This document shows, one piece after another, positions 45,910-55,352 of a stretch of DNA of 64,000 nt. The stretch is taken from positions 1-64,000 of the forward strand of contig CAILUD010000099.1 of NCBI GenBank assembly GCA_903837285.1. The letters are read 5' to 3'. Each line of letters begins with the position of its first letter. Position 1 is the stretch's first letter. Made by a program: the position numbers and the translations under genes. The DNA is from an uncultured Bacteroidota bacterium. Lineage in GTDB: Bacteria; Bacteroidota; Bacteroidia; Bacteroidales; GWA2-32-17. Below the pieces are notes generated by a model. The model was not told where the DNA came from. It worked only from the letters and a program-made list of their open reading frames with translations, and made no database searches.

Positions 45910-46449
45910 ATGAGCGAGCAGTCTTCAACTCCGGATTTAGATAAAATAAAAGAAACTCTTAAGAAACTTGCAGTACTTGCAGAGAGAGGAGAGGAGAATG
46001 AAAGACAAACAGCTTTGGGCTTATTACAGCGTCTTTTACAAAAATATAATTTAAACATTCCCGATTTAATAAATTCCGATTTAAAAGAGCGGGAGTTTAG
46101 TTATTCTTCAAGAGATAATCTTACTATACTTTCGCAGTGTATTTGGTCAATTAGTCCCGAGGCCCAGGTATCATTTGATTCAGGTAAAAATAAGGTTTAT
46201 GTAAAATTAAAGAGCTCTGATTATATTGAGGTAGTCGAAAAATTTCTCTATTATTATCCATTATATGAAAAAGAGAAAATGAAATTAATGTTAGCATTCA
46301 TTTGTAAACATGGATTAACAACGACTACTAACTCTTGCGGAAATAACGAAAACATGAGTGAGCAGGAAGTGCGACAGGTTGTTGTTATGATGCAAGGAAT
46401 GGATAAAGGTTCATTTGTAACAAATAAAAAAATGATAGAGAAAAAATAG
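45910..46449 (+). CDS. DUF2786-like protein
   Basis: Residues about 8-50 (LDKIKETLKKLAVLAERGEENERQTALGLLQRLLQKYNLNIPDL) match the DUF2786 pattern, a helical motif with 'LLALAxx...EAxxAxxxAxxLLxKYxL'. The rest, with a KVYVKLKSSDYIEVVEKFLYYYPLYEKEKMKLM segment, is less familiar. There is no signal peptide or membrane helix. DUF2786 proteins often occur near mobile or phage genes, but their function is unknown. It precedes the WecE-like gene by 12 bp. Confidence 0.7.
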   Translation: MSEQSSTPDLDKIKETLKKLAVLAERGEENERQTALGLLQRLLQKYNLNIPDLINSDLKEREFSYSSRDNLTILSQCIWSISPEAQVSFDSGKNKVYVKLKSSDYIEVVEKFLYYYPLYEKEKMKLMLAFICKHGLTTTTNSCGNNENMSEQEVRQVVVMMQGMDKGSFVTNKKMIEKK

Positions 46450-46461
46450 ATTAATATTAGT

Positions 46462-47595
46462 ATGAATCCTATTCCATTTAATAAGCCTTTCTTTAGCGGT
46501 AATGAGTTAAAATACATTACAGAAGCGATTAATTATGGAAAAATATCTGGCAATGGTGTTTTCACAAATAAATGTCATGCTTTTTTCGAAAATAAATATG
46601 GATTTGGCAAATGTCTATTGACTGCTAGTTGTACCGATGCTCTTGAAATGGCTGCAATACTTTTAGATATTAAACCAGGTGATGAAGTTATTGTGCCTTC
46701 ATATTCTTTTGTTTCTACAGCAAATGCATTTGCTCTACGTGGTGCAACAATTGTTTTTGCAGATTCAACAGACGTTTCTCCACATGTATCACCTGAGTCT
46801 ATAGAACAAGTTATAACAAAAAACACAAAAGCTATTATAATTGTTCATTATGGTGGTATTGCATGTGATATGGATAAAATTATGTCAATAGCAAATAAAA
46901 ATAATCTTTTTTTAGTTGAGGATTGTGCTCATTCTATTGATAGTTATTGGCAAGGAAGACCATTAGGGTCCCTAGGTGATTTTGGTACATTTTCATTTCA
47001 CGAAACAAAAAATATTATTTCTGGCGAAGGTGGATTATTAACAATAAACAGAACAGAAAATATAAAACGTTCCGAAATTATTTGGGAAAAGGGGACGAAT
47101 CGTGCTGCATTTTCAAGGGGCGAGGTAGATAAATACAATTGGATTGATTTAGGCTCTTCGTATTTACCATCAGAGGTTACTGCTGCATTTTTATTTGCAC
47201 AACTTGAATCCATTAACAAAATACAGGAAAAGAGAATTAGAATCTGGAATCAATATTATTCAGGATTAAAATTATTAGAAGAAAAAGGTTATTTTAAATT
47301 GCCATTAATTCCTGATTATGCCACAAATAATGGTCATCTTTTTTATTTGTTAGCCGATTCACTTGAAACAAGAAATAACCTTATTCAATTTCTTGCAAAG
47401 AGTAATATTAATGCTGTATTTCATTATCTTCCTTTGCATCAATCACCATTTATTCAAAAAGCTGGTAGTTCAAATGAATTAACTAACGTTTTAAAATTTA
47501 GTAATCAACTTATCCGATTGCCATTATTTTTTGAAATTACAGATTTACAAGTAGATTATATAATTCAAAAAATTACCGATTTCTATAAAAAATAA
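46462..47595 (+). CDS. rffA: dTDP-4-amino-4,6-dideoxyhexose aminotransferase (WecE/RffA type)
   Basis: The 377-residue DegT/DnrJ/EryC1/StrS aminotransferase has the PLP lysine at Lys183 in FGTFSFHETKNIISGEGG, plus EVIVPSYSFVSTANAFALRGA and the VEDCAHSIDSYWQGRPLG segment. The HETKN form is characteristic of WecE, which makes dTDP-4-amino-4,6-dideoxygalactose from the 4-keto sugar. The product is the natural acceptor for an N-acyltransferase; a GNAT-like protein is encoded at 55.4-56.0 kb. The earlier dTDP-sugar genes rmlA and rmlB are not in the window. Confidence 0.9.
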   Translation: MNPIPFNKPFFSGNELKYITEAINYGKISGNGVFTNKCHAFFENKYGFGKCLLTASCTDALEMAAILLDIKPGDEVIVPSYSFVSTANAFALRGATIVFADSTDVSPHVSPESIEQVITKNTKAIIIVHYGGIACDMDKIMSIANKNNLFLVEDCAHSIDSYWQGRPLGSLGDFGTFSFHETKNIISGEGGLLTINRTENIKRSEIIWEKGTNRAAFSRGEVDKYNWIDLGSSYLPSEVTAAFLFAQLESINKIQEKRIRIWNQYYSGLKLLEEKGYFKLPLIPDYATNNGHLFYLLADSLETRNNLIQFLAKSNINAVFHYLPLHQSPFIQKAGSSNELTNVLKFSNQLIRLPLFFEITDLQVDYIIQKITDFYKK

Positions 47596-47628
47596 AGGCT
47601 ACCCTTTTGAGATAGCCTTTGTTTTTTT
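47594..47628. terminator. Bidirectional terminator after rffA
   Basis: AAAGGCTA / TAGCCTTT forms an 8-bp stem with an 11-nt loop and is followed by a run of seven T. It overlaps the rffA stop codon and also faces the convergent T9SS gene. Confidence 0.85.
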
Positions 47629-47641
47629 ACAATTAAACTTC

Positions 47642-48508
47642 TTATCTGTTGATCAAAAGTTTTAAACTGTATTTATGTAAATTATTTTCTGCATTTACAT
47701 AATAAATTCCAATTGGTAAATTACTTGTTTCAATAGAAGTAACTTCTTTATTTGTTTTTGATAAAAGAACAGTTTGTCCAATCATATTTATTACTGTAAT
47801 ATCATACTCTTCACCATTCAAATTGATGAATACATTTTCGTTTGCTGGATTTGGCCACATTGAAGGCATAAATGTATTGCTTTCTGCAACCTCTGTAGCG
47901 GTTGTAAATGCTAAATCATCTATTAGTAACATGGTTCCTAATACAGCTGAGGAAGCTTGTGAAGATCTAAAAGTAATATTAAATGTGTCAGGAGTAATGG
48001 TTGTTGGGTTATAAGTTAAAGGTACAGAGAATAAAGTGTAAGTTGTAATGCTTTGGCCTACAGGACTTGCAAATGTTTGATTAGCTAGAGTTAATCTTGA
48101 CGAACCTGTCCATTTAGTCATGGTAACAGTAACTATCATATTCTCGCCGCCGTTTCCAGCTGTATATTTATAATATCCGTGGAATTCGGTTGGTTTACTA
48201 GAAATAGGAATACCTCCTGAAACTGATTGTGTAGTTAAATTTACGTTTCCTAAAGTCAATATTCCAGAAATATTACCAGCAGAACCGCTTAAGTCGGCAG
48301 CAGAAGAAACAATTTGTGCCGCATAGTTTCCACTTCGTTTATCTGTTGATTGACGAATGTAATTAACAGAGTTGCTATTACTTTTCCAAGTATTAACAGT
48401 AGTAACATTTGTCCAACTTTCAAAGCCATTATTTGGAACTGTTTGTGCTGATAGATAGCATATTCCTGTCATTAAAAACAAACCAAAAAAAGTAGATAAT
48501 TTTTTCAT
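47642..48508 (-). CDS. Secreted jelly-roll-like protein with T9SS sorting domain
   Basis: A signal peptide ending in YLSAQ precedes a PCMD/CBM-like beta-sandwich (NNGFESWTNVTTVNTWKSNS... GNYAAQIVSS... FHGYYKYTAGNGGENMIVTVTMTK... LLIDDLAFTT). The C-terminal 75 residues are a T9SS type A sorting domain (FMPSMWPNPANENVFINLNGEEYDITVINMIGQTVLLSKTN...LPIGIYYVNAENNLHKYSLKLLINR). It should be exported through T9SS and displayed on the surface. A ligand cannot be assigned. Confidence 0.85.
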   Translation of the reverse strand: MKKLSTFFGLFLMTGICYLSAQTVPNNGFESWTNVTTVNTWKSNSNSVNYIRQSTDKRSGNYAAQIVSSAADLSGSAGNISGILTLGNVNLTTQSVSGGIPISSKPTEFHGYYKYTAGNGGENMIVTVTMTKWTGSSRLTLANQTFASPVGQSITTYTLFSVPLTYNPTTITPDTFNITFRSSQASSAVLGTMLLIDDLAFTTATEVAESNTFMPSMWPNPANENVFINLNGEEYDITVINMIGQTVLLSKTNKEVTSIETSNLPIGIYYVNAENNLHKYSLKLLINR

Positions 48509-48538
48509 AGTTTTGTGAGGTTAGATTTATTCACAATG

Positions 48539-48546
48539 CAAATATA
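48539..48546 (-). promoter_or_regulatory. Bacteroidota -7 box (TATATTTG)
   Basis: On the minus strand TATATTTG lies 30 bp before the start of the T9SS protein. No TTTG is present at the proper -33 distance. Confidence 0.4.
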
Positions 48547-48714
48547 AAAAAGTATTTCAAAAAAATTAATTTTTACACTAAACTTTTTAGTAAAAAGTAA
48601 AAAAAATGGTGCCAGCCCCCTAATCATTGGAGTATAATTCTAAAAAAAATAATGTTTTCAGTAATAAAAAATTAATTTTATTGTTTTTTTAGACCAATTA
48701 GTGTCAATATACAC

Positions 48715-49746
48715 ATGATTAAAAGTCCGGAAATTATTTTTATTATAGGAAGATCACGATCGGGAACTACATTACTGCGCTCAATGCTTGATATGCACCA
48801 ATTTATCTCTATCCCAAACGAGTGTACCTTTATTTTACAGCTTTTAAAAAGATACAAGAATATTAAAAATTGGGATCCTTATATAATTGAAAAATTTATA
48901 TTCGATCTAAAAAAAACCTGGCTATCTGATAATCTAAAACTTGATGTTGACAATTTAAAAGAGAATCTTAAAAACTTTAATCAAAAATCTTGCTTTCAAG
49001 ACATATGCAAGCAAGTTATTCTTAACACTCCTTCAGCTATCTCAAAACCTGATTTGATGTATGTTGGTGACAAAAATCCTTCGTCATCATTAAATTTAAA
49101 AACAATTTATTCAATTTTTGGAAATGACTGTAAATACATATTTATAAACCGAGATTATAGGGATCAGTATTTATCTCAGAAAAATGCTGGTGTAGAAATA
49201 CCAAATATTGTGGTTTCTGCAAAACGATGGGTAAAGGCATTCACCGATTTTTTAAAAGTATCAGAAAATAAAAAATCGAATTTTTATAACTTAAGATATG
49301 AAGATCTGGTAACCGAACCTGAAAAAAATTTACAAGAGATATGTGAATTTTTAAATATTTCATATGATAAAAAAATGCTTGAGTTTTACAATATTGAAAA
49401 TTTAAATAAATCATTTTCAGAAATTTCACTTCAAGGGATACATAGTAGTATTAAAAATCCAGTATCAGAAAAGAGTATTGGTTTATGGAAAAAGAATTTG
49501 ACAGAAAGACAAATAAAAATTTTAGATAAAATTTGTGGAAAATATAAAAAGCAATCAGGCTATAAGGTCGATACAAATATTAATGACTTTGCTTTTTTTA
49601 TAATAACCTTTCCGGATTACTTGCTATATTATTTTACAGTTTTATCTTCGTGTTTTATTAAATGGTTACCTTTTAATATATACCTTAAACTTTCAGGAGG
49701 TGCATTTTTGGGTAGTCTTTGGAATAAGCTTTTTAGAAAAAAATAA
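48715..49746 (+). CDS. Sulfotransferase family protein (first of three)
   Basis: The 343-residue protein has the 5'-phosphosulfate-binding loop IIGRSRSGTTLLRSML (about 10-25) and a 3'-phosphate-binding segment in FINRDYRDQYLSQKNAG. YNLRYEDLVTEPEKNLQEICEFLNI is the usual C-terminal helix region of the Sulfotransfer family. It would move sulfate from PAPS to a hydroxyl or amine of a glycan or lipid. It is followed 2 bp later by a flippase gene and by two more, closer paralogues. Confidence 0.82.
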   Translation: MIKSPEIIFIIGRSRSGTTLLRSMLDMHQFISIPNECTFILQLLKRYKNIKNWDPYIIEKFIFDLKKTWLSDNLKLDVDNLKENLKNFNQKSCFQDICKQVILNTPSAISKPDLMYVGDKNPSSSLNLKTIYSIFGNDCKYIFINRDYRDQYLSQKNAGVEIPNIVVSAKRWVKAFTDFLKVSENKKSNFYNLRYEDLVTEPEKNLQEICEFLNISYDKKMLEFYNIENLNKSFSEISLQGIHSSIKNPVSEKSIGLWKKNLTERQIKILDKICGKYKKQSGYKVDTNINDFAFFIITFPDYLLYYFTVLSSCFIKWLPFNIYLKLSGGAFLGSLWNKLFRKK

Positions 49747-49748
49747 AC

Positions 49749-51050
49749 ATGCAGAAAAAGAATAGCAACGAGATTCTTAAATTTCTTTTAAGCAATATTT
49801 TTACTTTAGTTTTATTGGCCGTATCGGGAATTATTCTTGTCAGAATTCTTGGTCCATCAGAAACTGGTCGGTTTATTTCAATTTATATTATCCCAAGTAT
49901 GTTAATAAGGTTAACCATGCTTGGCTCCAGAAAAACTGCAATTACTCACTTTGGTGAAAAATCTTATTCGGATAATGAAATAGTTTCGTCTCTGCTTTTT
50001 ATCTGGATTTTTAGCAGTTTAATGGCTGTAATTATTTGTACTGCAAATTTTGCCATTATGCAACATGCAGATATGAATGCCATTACTCATATATTTGTTC
50101 TTTCAACTATTCCTCTTCGTTTATTTATTTTTTATTCAATTAGTGTTTTTGTTGGTAAGACAAAATATAATTTTTCAAATATATTTAAACTTCTTCCCGA
50201 TCTGCTTAACTTTATTATTCTTCTTGTTTTTGTTTCTTCTGGAAACTTAAATATTGACGGTGCTATTGTTGCATATTTTTTCTCTAGTCTATTTGTTGCA
50301 GTAGTTTGTTTTTTAATGCTAATAAGGCATTTTAAAATAAAATTTGAATTCAATAAAGAGATAATTAAGTCACTGTCAACGGTTGGTTTTATAAATGCAT
50401 TAACTCTTTTTGTAATGCAGCTTAATTATAGGTTTGATATTGTTTTATTATATAAATATTCTACAACTTACCAGGTCGGAATTTATGCATTAGGAACATC
50501 ATTAGCTCTTGTTATTTGGATTATTCCAGATGCTATTGGGCTCATTGTTAGAAAAAGGATATCAAAAGCAATAAATCCTATAAATATTAAAAATGAAATT
50601 GCTGGTTTTCTTAGAGTTTCATTAGTTTTTGGTATTTTAATTTCTGTTATAATGTATTTTATTGCACCCTTAATTTTCACTTTAATTTTTGGTGATAGCT
50701 TTAAAGAAAGTACTGTTATGTTCAGAAATATTTTACCGGGTGTGTTTTTATTTATAATTTTCAGATCTTTAAATGGATTTCTTCATTTGGTTTGTATGCC
50801 AGGAATTATAATTAAAATATTTGTTCCTATTTTAATTGTTAATGTAATTCTTAATATTCTGTGGATTCCTTTGTATGGAGGAGTAGGAGCAGCATGGGCT
50901 TCAAATGTTAGTTATTCACTAGGAGCAATTACAACATTAATTGTGTTTTCTAAGAAAATGAAAATATCTTTGATTGATATTTTTAAATTTAGTGTTAGCG
51001 ATTTTAGTTTTATTAAAAAACTATCAAAAATTGGAAGCAGAAAAAATTAA
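49749..51050 (+). CDS. Wzx-like polysaccharide flippase (MOP superfamily)
   Basis: The 433-residue protein has about 12 hydrophobic helices and the start NSNEILKFLLSNIFTLVLLAVSGIILVRILGPSETGRFISIYIIPSM, typical of the PST/Wzx branch of the MOP exporters. It would move a lipid-linked oligosaccharide across the inner membrane. It is embedded between sulfotransferase-like genes (2 bp after the first, about 20 bp overlap with the second), so the exported repeat unit may carry sulfate. Confidence 0.85.
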   Translation: MQKKNSNEILKFLLSNIFTLVLLAVSGIILVRILGPSETGRFISIYIIPSMLIRLTMLGSRKTAITHFGEKSYSDNEIVSSLLFIWIFSSLMAVIICTANFAIMQHADMNAITHIFVLSTIPLRLFIFYSISVFVGKTKYNFSNIFKLLPDLLNFIILLVFVSSGNLNIDGAIVAYFFSSLFVAVVCFLMLIRHFKIKFEFNKEIIKSLSTVGFINALTLFVMQLNYRFDIVLLYKYSTTYQVGIYALGTSLALVIWIIPDAIGLIVRKRISKAINPINIKNEIAGFLRVSLVFGILISVIMYFIAPLIFTLIFGDSFKESTVMFRNILPGVFLFIIFRSLNGFLHLVCMPGIIIKIFVPILIVNVILNILWIPLYGGVGAAWASNVSYSLGAITTLIVFSKKMKISLIDIFKFSVSDFSFIKKLSKIGSRKN

Positions 51051-52089
51051 AAATCTACCATTCTTTTTTATAATAGGAAGACCAAGAACAGGTACAACTC
51101 TTCTTCAGCTTTTTTTTGATGCTCATCCAAATGTTCAGATTCCTTCGGAGTGTATGCATGTTGGTCAGTTATTTATTCATTATAATGGCGTTAAAAAATG
51201 GGACGCTCAAATAATTGACAATTTTATTCAGGATTTTTGCAAAACATGGCTTTTTACCTTTGATAAATTTAATGTTGCTCAAATAAAGAAAGATTTAAAT
51301 TATTATATTGATAGTTTAAACTATAGTATGGTTTGTAAGATTATTGCAAAAAACTATAACACAGTTTACAAAAAAGAAGAACTCTTAATTTGCGGTGATA
51401 AAAATCCTTTGTATTCTCAGGTATTTGGGAGCATTTTTAAAATTATTGATAATTCTAAATTTATTCACTTAGTTAGAGATCCCCGTGATACGCATATTTC
51501 GCTTTTTAATACAAGATTTGTTTCTCCGTCTATAACATATAACACTAAAAGGTGGGTGAACTCTGTAAAAACTCTTGATGTGTATTCAAAACATTATCCA
51601 CAATTAATTTATACTTTAAAGTATGAAGATTTAGTAACTGAACCCGAAAAATATTTAAAAGAAATATGTGATTTTCTTAATATTCCTTTTTCTCCCGAAA
51701 TGCTTAATTATCTTGATGAAAAAGAAAGTTTAACTAAGGTGGCTTTTGTTAACGATGGCTATAAACAAAAGTATCATTTAAGTGTATGCGAAAAGGTTAA
51801 CACTAAAAAAATTGATCAATGGAAAACACGACTTAGTTCGGGAAAAATTAAAAAAGCAGAAAAAGTTGCAGGTGATTGGCTCGAGAAATATGGATATGAA
51901 AAGAAATTTAAATCGCCTGGTTGGTGGACAAATTTTTCAACATTACCAGGGCTTTGCCTATATTATTTTATAGAATGGGAGCGTAGGCAAGTTAAATATC
52001 TTTCAAAAAAATGGCAACTAAAAATTGCACTTAAATCACATATTCCATTCTTATATTTGTGGAAATTTTATGGAAATAAAAAAATATAG
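51031..52089 (+). CDS. Sulfotransferase family protein (second of three)
   Basis: The protein has the PAPS loop FFFIIGRPRTGTTLLQLFFDAHP and the 3'-phosphate site FIHLVRDPRDTHISLFNTRF, then LKYEDLVTEPEKYLKEICDFLNIPF. TTG 51031 was chosen as start: it gives M-EAEKIKNLPFF, parallel to the next paralogue (MDIKKIESTPFF). An ATG at 50974 would add 19 hydrophobic residues read from the flippase 3' end in another frame. It overlaps the flippase gene by 20 bp and is a close tandem relative of the following gene. Confidence 0.82.
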   Translation: MEAEKIKNLPFFFIIGRPRTGTTLLQLFFDAHPNVQIPSECMHVGQLFIHYNGVKKWDAQIIDNFIQDFCKTWLFTFDKFNVAQIKKDLNYYIDSLNYSMVCKIIAKNYNTVYKKEELLICGDKNPLYSQVFGSIFKIIDNSKFIHLVRDPRDTHISLFNTRFVSPSITYNTKRWVNSVKTLDVYSKHYPQLIYTLKYEDLVTEPEKYLKEICDFLNIPFSPEMLNYLDEKESLTKVAFVNDGYKQKYHLSVCEKVNTKKIDQWKTRLSSGKIKKAEKVAGDWLEKYGYEKKFKSPGWWTNFSTLPGLCLYYFIEWERRQVKYLSKKWQLKIALKSHIPFLYLWKFYGNKKI

Positions 52090-52114
52090 TTAAACTTATA
52101 ACAGAAATAGTCAA

Positions 52115-53182
52115 TTGGATATTAAAAAAATTGAATCGACCCCATTTTTCTATATTATCGGACGCCCCCGATCTGGAACCACTTTGCTTCAATTATTTTT
52201 TGATGCCCATCCAAACGTGCAGATTCCTTCGGAGTGTATGTATATTGCACATTTATTAGCTCATTACAGAACAGTTAAATTATGGACCAAAATAGAGATT
52301 GATTCTTTTATTCATGACTTAAGCAATTTATGGCTTTTTAGTCTCGAAAAATTTAATGTTAAAAAGATTGAAGATGAATTAACAGAAAACGTAAATAGTT
52401 TAACAATAGATATTGTTTTTAAAATTGTTGCAAAAAATTATAACAGTATATACGAAAAAAAAGAACTGTTACTTTTAGGTGATAAAAATCCATTTTATTC
52501 TCAGGTTTTTGGAGTAATATTTTATGCGATTCCGAATGCTAAATTTATTCTTTTAATAAGAGATCCTCGCGATAATCATATTTCGCTTTTCAACTCACGT
52601 TTCACAGCACCCTCAATTACATATGATACGATGTATTGGAAAAAAGCAATTCGTTCGGTTGAGCGTTTTCAGCAATATTATCCAGAAAGATTTTACATTT
52701 TAAAATATGAGGATTTAGTTAAAGAGACAGAAAAATATGTAAAAGAAATGTGTGCTTTTCTGGGAATTCCTTTTGTTCCCGAAATGCTTAAATATCGTGA
52801 ACGAAAAACAGATGATTTTACCAAAGTTGTTTTTACTAACGAAGCATTTTTTAATGCAAATCATAAAAGTATTCTAGAACCGGTAAATACTTCAAAAATT
52901 AATGGATGGAAAACAATATTAACAAAAAGCTCAATTAGAAAAGCTGAGCGTGCAGCAGGTATATATTTAGACAAATATTCTTACGAGAGATTAGATAAAA
53001 CACCTGGAATTTGGTCGTATTTTTCAACTATTCCAGGAAAGTTTTTATTTCATTTTATGGAATGGGTAAGTAGAAATGTTGTTATTCTTCCAAAGAGTTT
53101 GCAGATTAAAATTGTTCGCAATAATCACAGAGTATTTGCTTTGTTATGGAAAGTATTTGTACGGAAGAATAAAAAATTGTAA
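52115..53182 (+). CDS. Sulfotransferase family protein (third of three)
   Basis: The 355-residue protein matches the second sulfotransferase over its whole length: FFYIIGRPRSGTTLLQLFFDAHPNVQIPSECMYIA, LLGDKNPFYSQVFGVIF, LLIRDPRDNHISLFNSRF and LKYEDLVKETEKYVKEMCAFLGIPF. The shared long segments point to a tandem duplication. The start is TTG, as inferred for its neighbour, and no better ATG is near. It is the last plus-strand gene before the convergent acyl/glycan cluster. Confidence 0.82.
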   Translation: MDIKKIESTPFFYIIGRPRSGTTLLQLFFDAHPNVQIPSECMYIAHLLAHYRTVKLWTKIEIDSFIHDLSNLWLFSLEKFNVKKIEDELTENVNSLTIDIVFKIVAKNYNSIYEKKELLLLGDKNPFYSQVFGVIFYAIPNAKFILLIRDPRDNHISLFNSRFTAPSITYDTMYWKKAIRSVERFQQYYPERFYILKYEDLVKETEKYVKEMCAFLGIPFVPEMLKYRERKTDDFTKVVFTNEAFFNANHKSILEPVNTSKINGWKTILTKSSIRKAERAAGIYLDKYSYERLDKTPGIWSYFSTIPGKFLFHFMEWVSRNVVILPKSLQIKIVRNNHRVFALLWKVFVRKNKKL

Positions 53183-53207
53183 TAAGGTTTATTTATTTAT
53201 AACAACA

Positions 53208-54542
53208 CTACTTTATATTATTCTTAACTTGCTGATTCTTTAGGTGCTGAGCATAGGCGTTTTGGTAGCTTTTAAGGAATTTCATGTTTGTATGATGAGC
53301 TAATTTTGTAATTCTAATACTTCTGGTTTGTAATAATGTGTAGAATGTTCTAAGAAATATATTCTTTTTGGTATAAATAGATACAATAATTTCGTAAAAG
53401 AGTTTGTTTAGTTCGCTAGCAGTTAAATTTTTTGGTTTATATACAACATTGGCAAAGTTGTACTTATTCCAATCGGTAGGATAATTGTTGTTTACAATTC
53501 TATTTTGTTTCTCAAGTTCTTTATAGCTTACTGTTCCGGGCAATGGAGTTAAATAAGCTAAGCCTACAGTATTAATTTTATTCTTTAAAATGAATTTTTT
53601 TCTTCTTAAAATGGTTTCTTTAGTATCGGTATCAAACCCAATAATAAAGCCACCCATTACATATATTTTATATTTGTTGATTCTTTTTACAGCATTAATA
53701 TAACTGTTTGCACCTGCTTTGATGTTTAAATTTTTATTCATCTCTACAAGTTGTTCTTCTTCTTCGGCTTCAAAACCTATAAAAATCATATAACAACCAC
53801 TCTCGGCAGCGGCTTTTAAAATTTCTGGTTTGTCTGCAAAATTTATTGAGGCAAATGAAAACCATGATTTATTTAGGTTTGCTTCTTTTATTTTAACAAA
53901 TAATTCCATGGCTCTTTCTTCATTCTTTTTTCCGACACCTAAAATGTTATCGTCTAGAATAAAAATTGTTTTGGCTTTTATTGTTTTAAGCTCTTCAATA
54001 ACTTCGTCTACCGGTCTATGTCGGTATTGATTACCATTAAATAAAGAAACAGAACAAAAGTCACAATTAAACGGGCATCCACGCGATGTCTGAATTACAC
54101 CTACGGTATAACTTTTATGAAGTAAATCATGTCTTGGCATTGGCCAGTTCTGATATGGTAAAAGTTCGGCTTTATATGTTTTTTTAAGTTCGCCTTTTTC
54201 AAAGTCGGTAATTACTTTATCCCATATTCCTTCGGCTTCGCCAATTACCACACTATCTACATAGTTTAAAGCTTCATCGGGTAAAATGGAAGCGTGAATG
54301 CCACCCATTATAACTTTTACGTTATTGTCGCGATATAATTTCGCAAACTCGTATGCTTTGTTAGCAGTACAGGTAAAAGAGGTTATTCCAACTAAATCGG
54401 CAGGTTTAAAAGTTACCTTATCAAAATTATTATCTAAAATCTCAACTTCCCAATTTTTAGGTGTAAGAGAAGCAATAATTGCCAAACTTAGTGGTGGGTA
54501 TTTTTGAAAAGCGTTATTGGGGTTGATTAATAGAAGTTTCAT
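53208..54542 (-). CDS. B12-binding-domain radical SAM enzyme
   Basis: The N-terminal 125 residues form a B12-binding-like Rossmann domain (MKLLLINPNNAFQKYPPLSLAIIASLTP...VKVIMGGIHASILPDEAL), without the DxHxxG base-off motif, as usual in radical SAM class B. The radical SAM core has TSRGCPFNCDFCS with Cys156, Cys160 and Cys163 (CxxxCxxC), and later GCYMIFIGFEAEEEEQL. Such enzymes methylate unactivated carbon or phosphorus atoms or rearrange carbon skeletons. It is the last gene of a tight minus-strand operon and could modify an acyl chain or sugar. The substrate is unknown. Confidence 0.85.
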   Translation of the reverse strand: MKLLLINPNNAFQKYPPLSLAIIASLTPKNWEVEILDNNFDKVTFKPADLVGITSFTCTANKAYEFAKLYRDNNVKVIMGGIHASILPDEALNYVDSVVIGEAEGIWDKVITDFEKGELKKTYKAELLPYQNWPMPRHDLLHKSYTVGVIQTSRGCPFNCDFCSVSLFNGNQYRHRPVDEVIEELKTIKAKTIFILDDNILGVGKKNEERAMELFVKIKEANLNKSWFSFASINFADKPEILKAAAESGCYMIFIGFEAEEEEQLVEMNKNLNIKAGANSYINAVKRINKYKIYVMGGFIIGFDTDTKETILRRKKFILKNKINTVGLAYLTPLPGTVSYKELEKQNRIVNNNYPTDWNKYNFANVVYKPKNLTASELNKLFYEIIVSIYTKKNIFLRTFYTLLQTRSIRITKLAHHTNMKFLKSYQNAYAQHLKNQQVKNNIK

Positions 54543-54546
54543 TGAT

Positions 54547-55350
54547 TTATTTTTTCTTTTTTAGAACGTAAAATAAATATTTTATAGTTCCGTTTGTTAG
54601 TCCGTCATATAATGGTGTTCCGGGAAGCGCAACCATATCACTTAATTTTTTATTGGGCGATATTTTTCCTTTTACATAATGTTTACGAATACTAGCTTGT
54701 AATTCAATCGACCTCATTATGGGTTTTGTGTTATCTGTCTTTTTTTCGATATAAAAACCAAGCTCGTCAAATTGTTTTTCCATTGCTGCTGTTTGGTCAT
54801 CGTGCCAGAATAAATCGGAATATAAAAATGTTCCATCGTCTTTAAGAATGGCAAAAACGTTTTTATAGAAATTCATTTTTGATGCATAACAATGCGATGA
54901 TTCAAGATTTAAAACTACATCAAAACTTTTATTCGGGAAAATCTGTTTTTCCGCATCTCCGCGAATAAATTCAACAGCATTACCTTTGTTAAGTTTTTTT
55001 CCGTATCTGATGTTAGCGTCAGAAATGTCTACTCCAACTGCTTTTGCAGGTTTGTAATGAGTCATGAGTAACTCTAATCCGGCACCTCTTCCGCAACCTA
55101 TTTCGAGATAATTTTTTCCATCAATGGTTGCTTCCCTCATTAAATGTAAATATAAGTTTTGTGAAAGCCTTCTGAATAATAAAGGATTATATTCATCTAG
55201 TTCAATATTTTCACCATCTTCAATTATGCCATGATTTAAAAAACGGGCTTTTCTAAGTATGCCAATAGTACCAATATAATTATAGAATACTCTCCAGAAA
55301 AGTTTTTTATAATGTTTTTTTAACGGTTTGGGTACGTATTTATAAATCAT
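54547..55350 (-). CDS. SAM-dependent class I methyltransferase
   Basis: The 267-residue protein carries the motif I NYLEIGCGRGAGLELLM (about 81-97), post-I AVGVDISDANIRYGKKL, and PNKSFDVVLNLESSHCYASKMNFYKNVFAILKDDGTFLYSDLF. The sequence resembles methyltransferases of polyketide and sugar pathways (phthiotriol/erythromycin-type family). It is 4 bp before the radical SAM gene and 2 bp after the GNAT-like gene. An O-methylation of the sugar or of a hydroxyacyl group is possible. Confidence 0.82.
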   Translation of the reverse strand: MIYKYVPKPLKKHYKKLFWRVFYNYIGTIGILRKARFLNHGIIEDGENIELDEYNPLLFRRLSQNLYLHLMREATIDGKNYLEIGCGRGAGLELLMTHYKPAKAVGVDISDANIRYGKKLNKGNAVEFIRGDAEKQIFPNKSFDVVLNLESSHCYASKMNFYKNVFAILKDDGTFLYSDLFWHDDQTAAMEKQFDELGFYIEKKTDNTKPIMRSIELQASIRKHYVKGKISPNKKLSDMVALPGTPLYDGLTNGTIKYLFYVLKKKK

Positions 55351-55352
55351 AG

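Noticed and set aside
45687-46058. Minus-strand open frame of 123 codons across the metH end and the next gene
   Set aside because: It runs over the MITE-like hairpin and antisense to two well-supported genes, and its composition shows no protein-family pattern.
50974-51030. ATG at 50974 as the start of the second sulfotransferase
   Set aside because: It would add 19 residues encoded within the flippase coding region that are absent in the tandem paralogue; TTG 51031 aligns with the paralogue's start.
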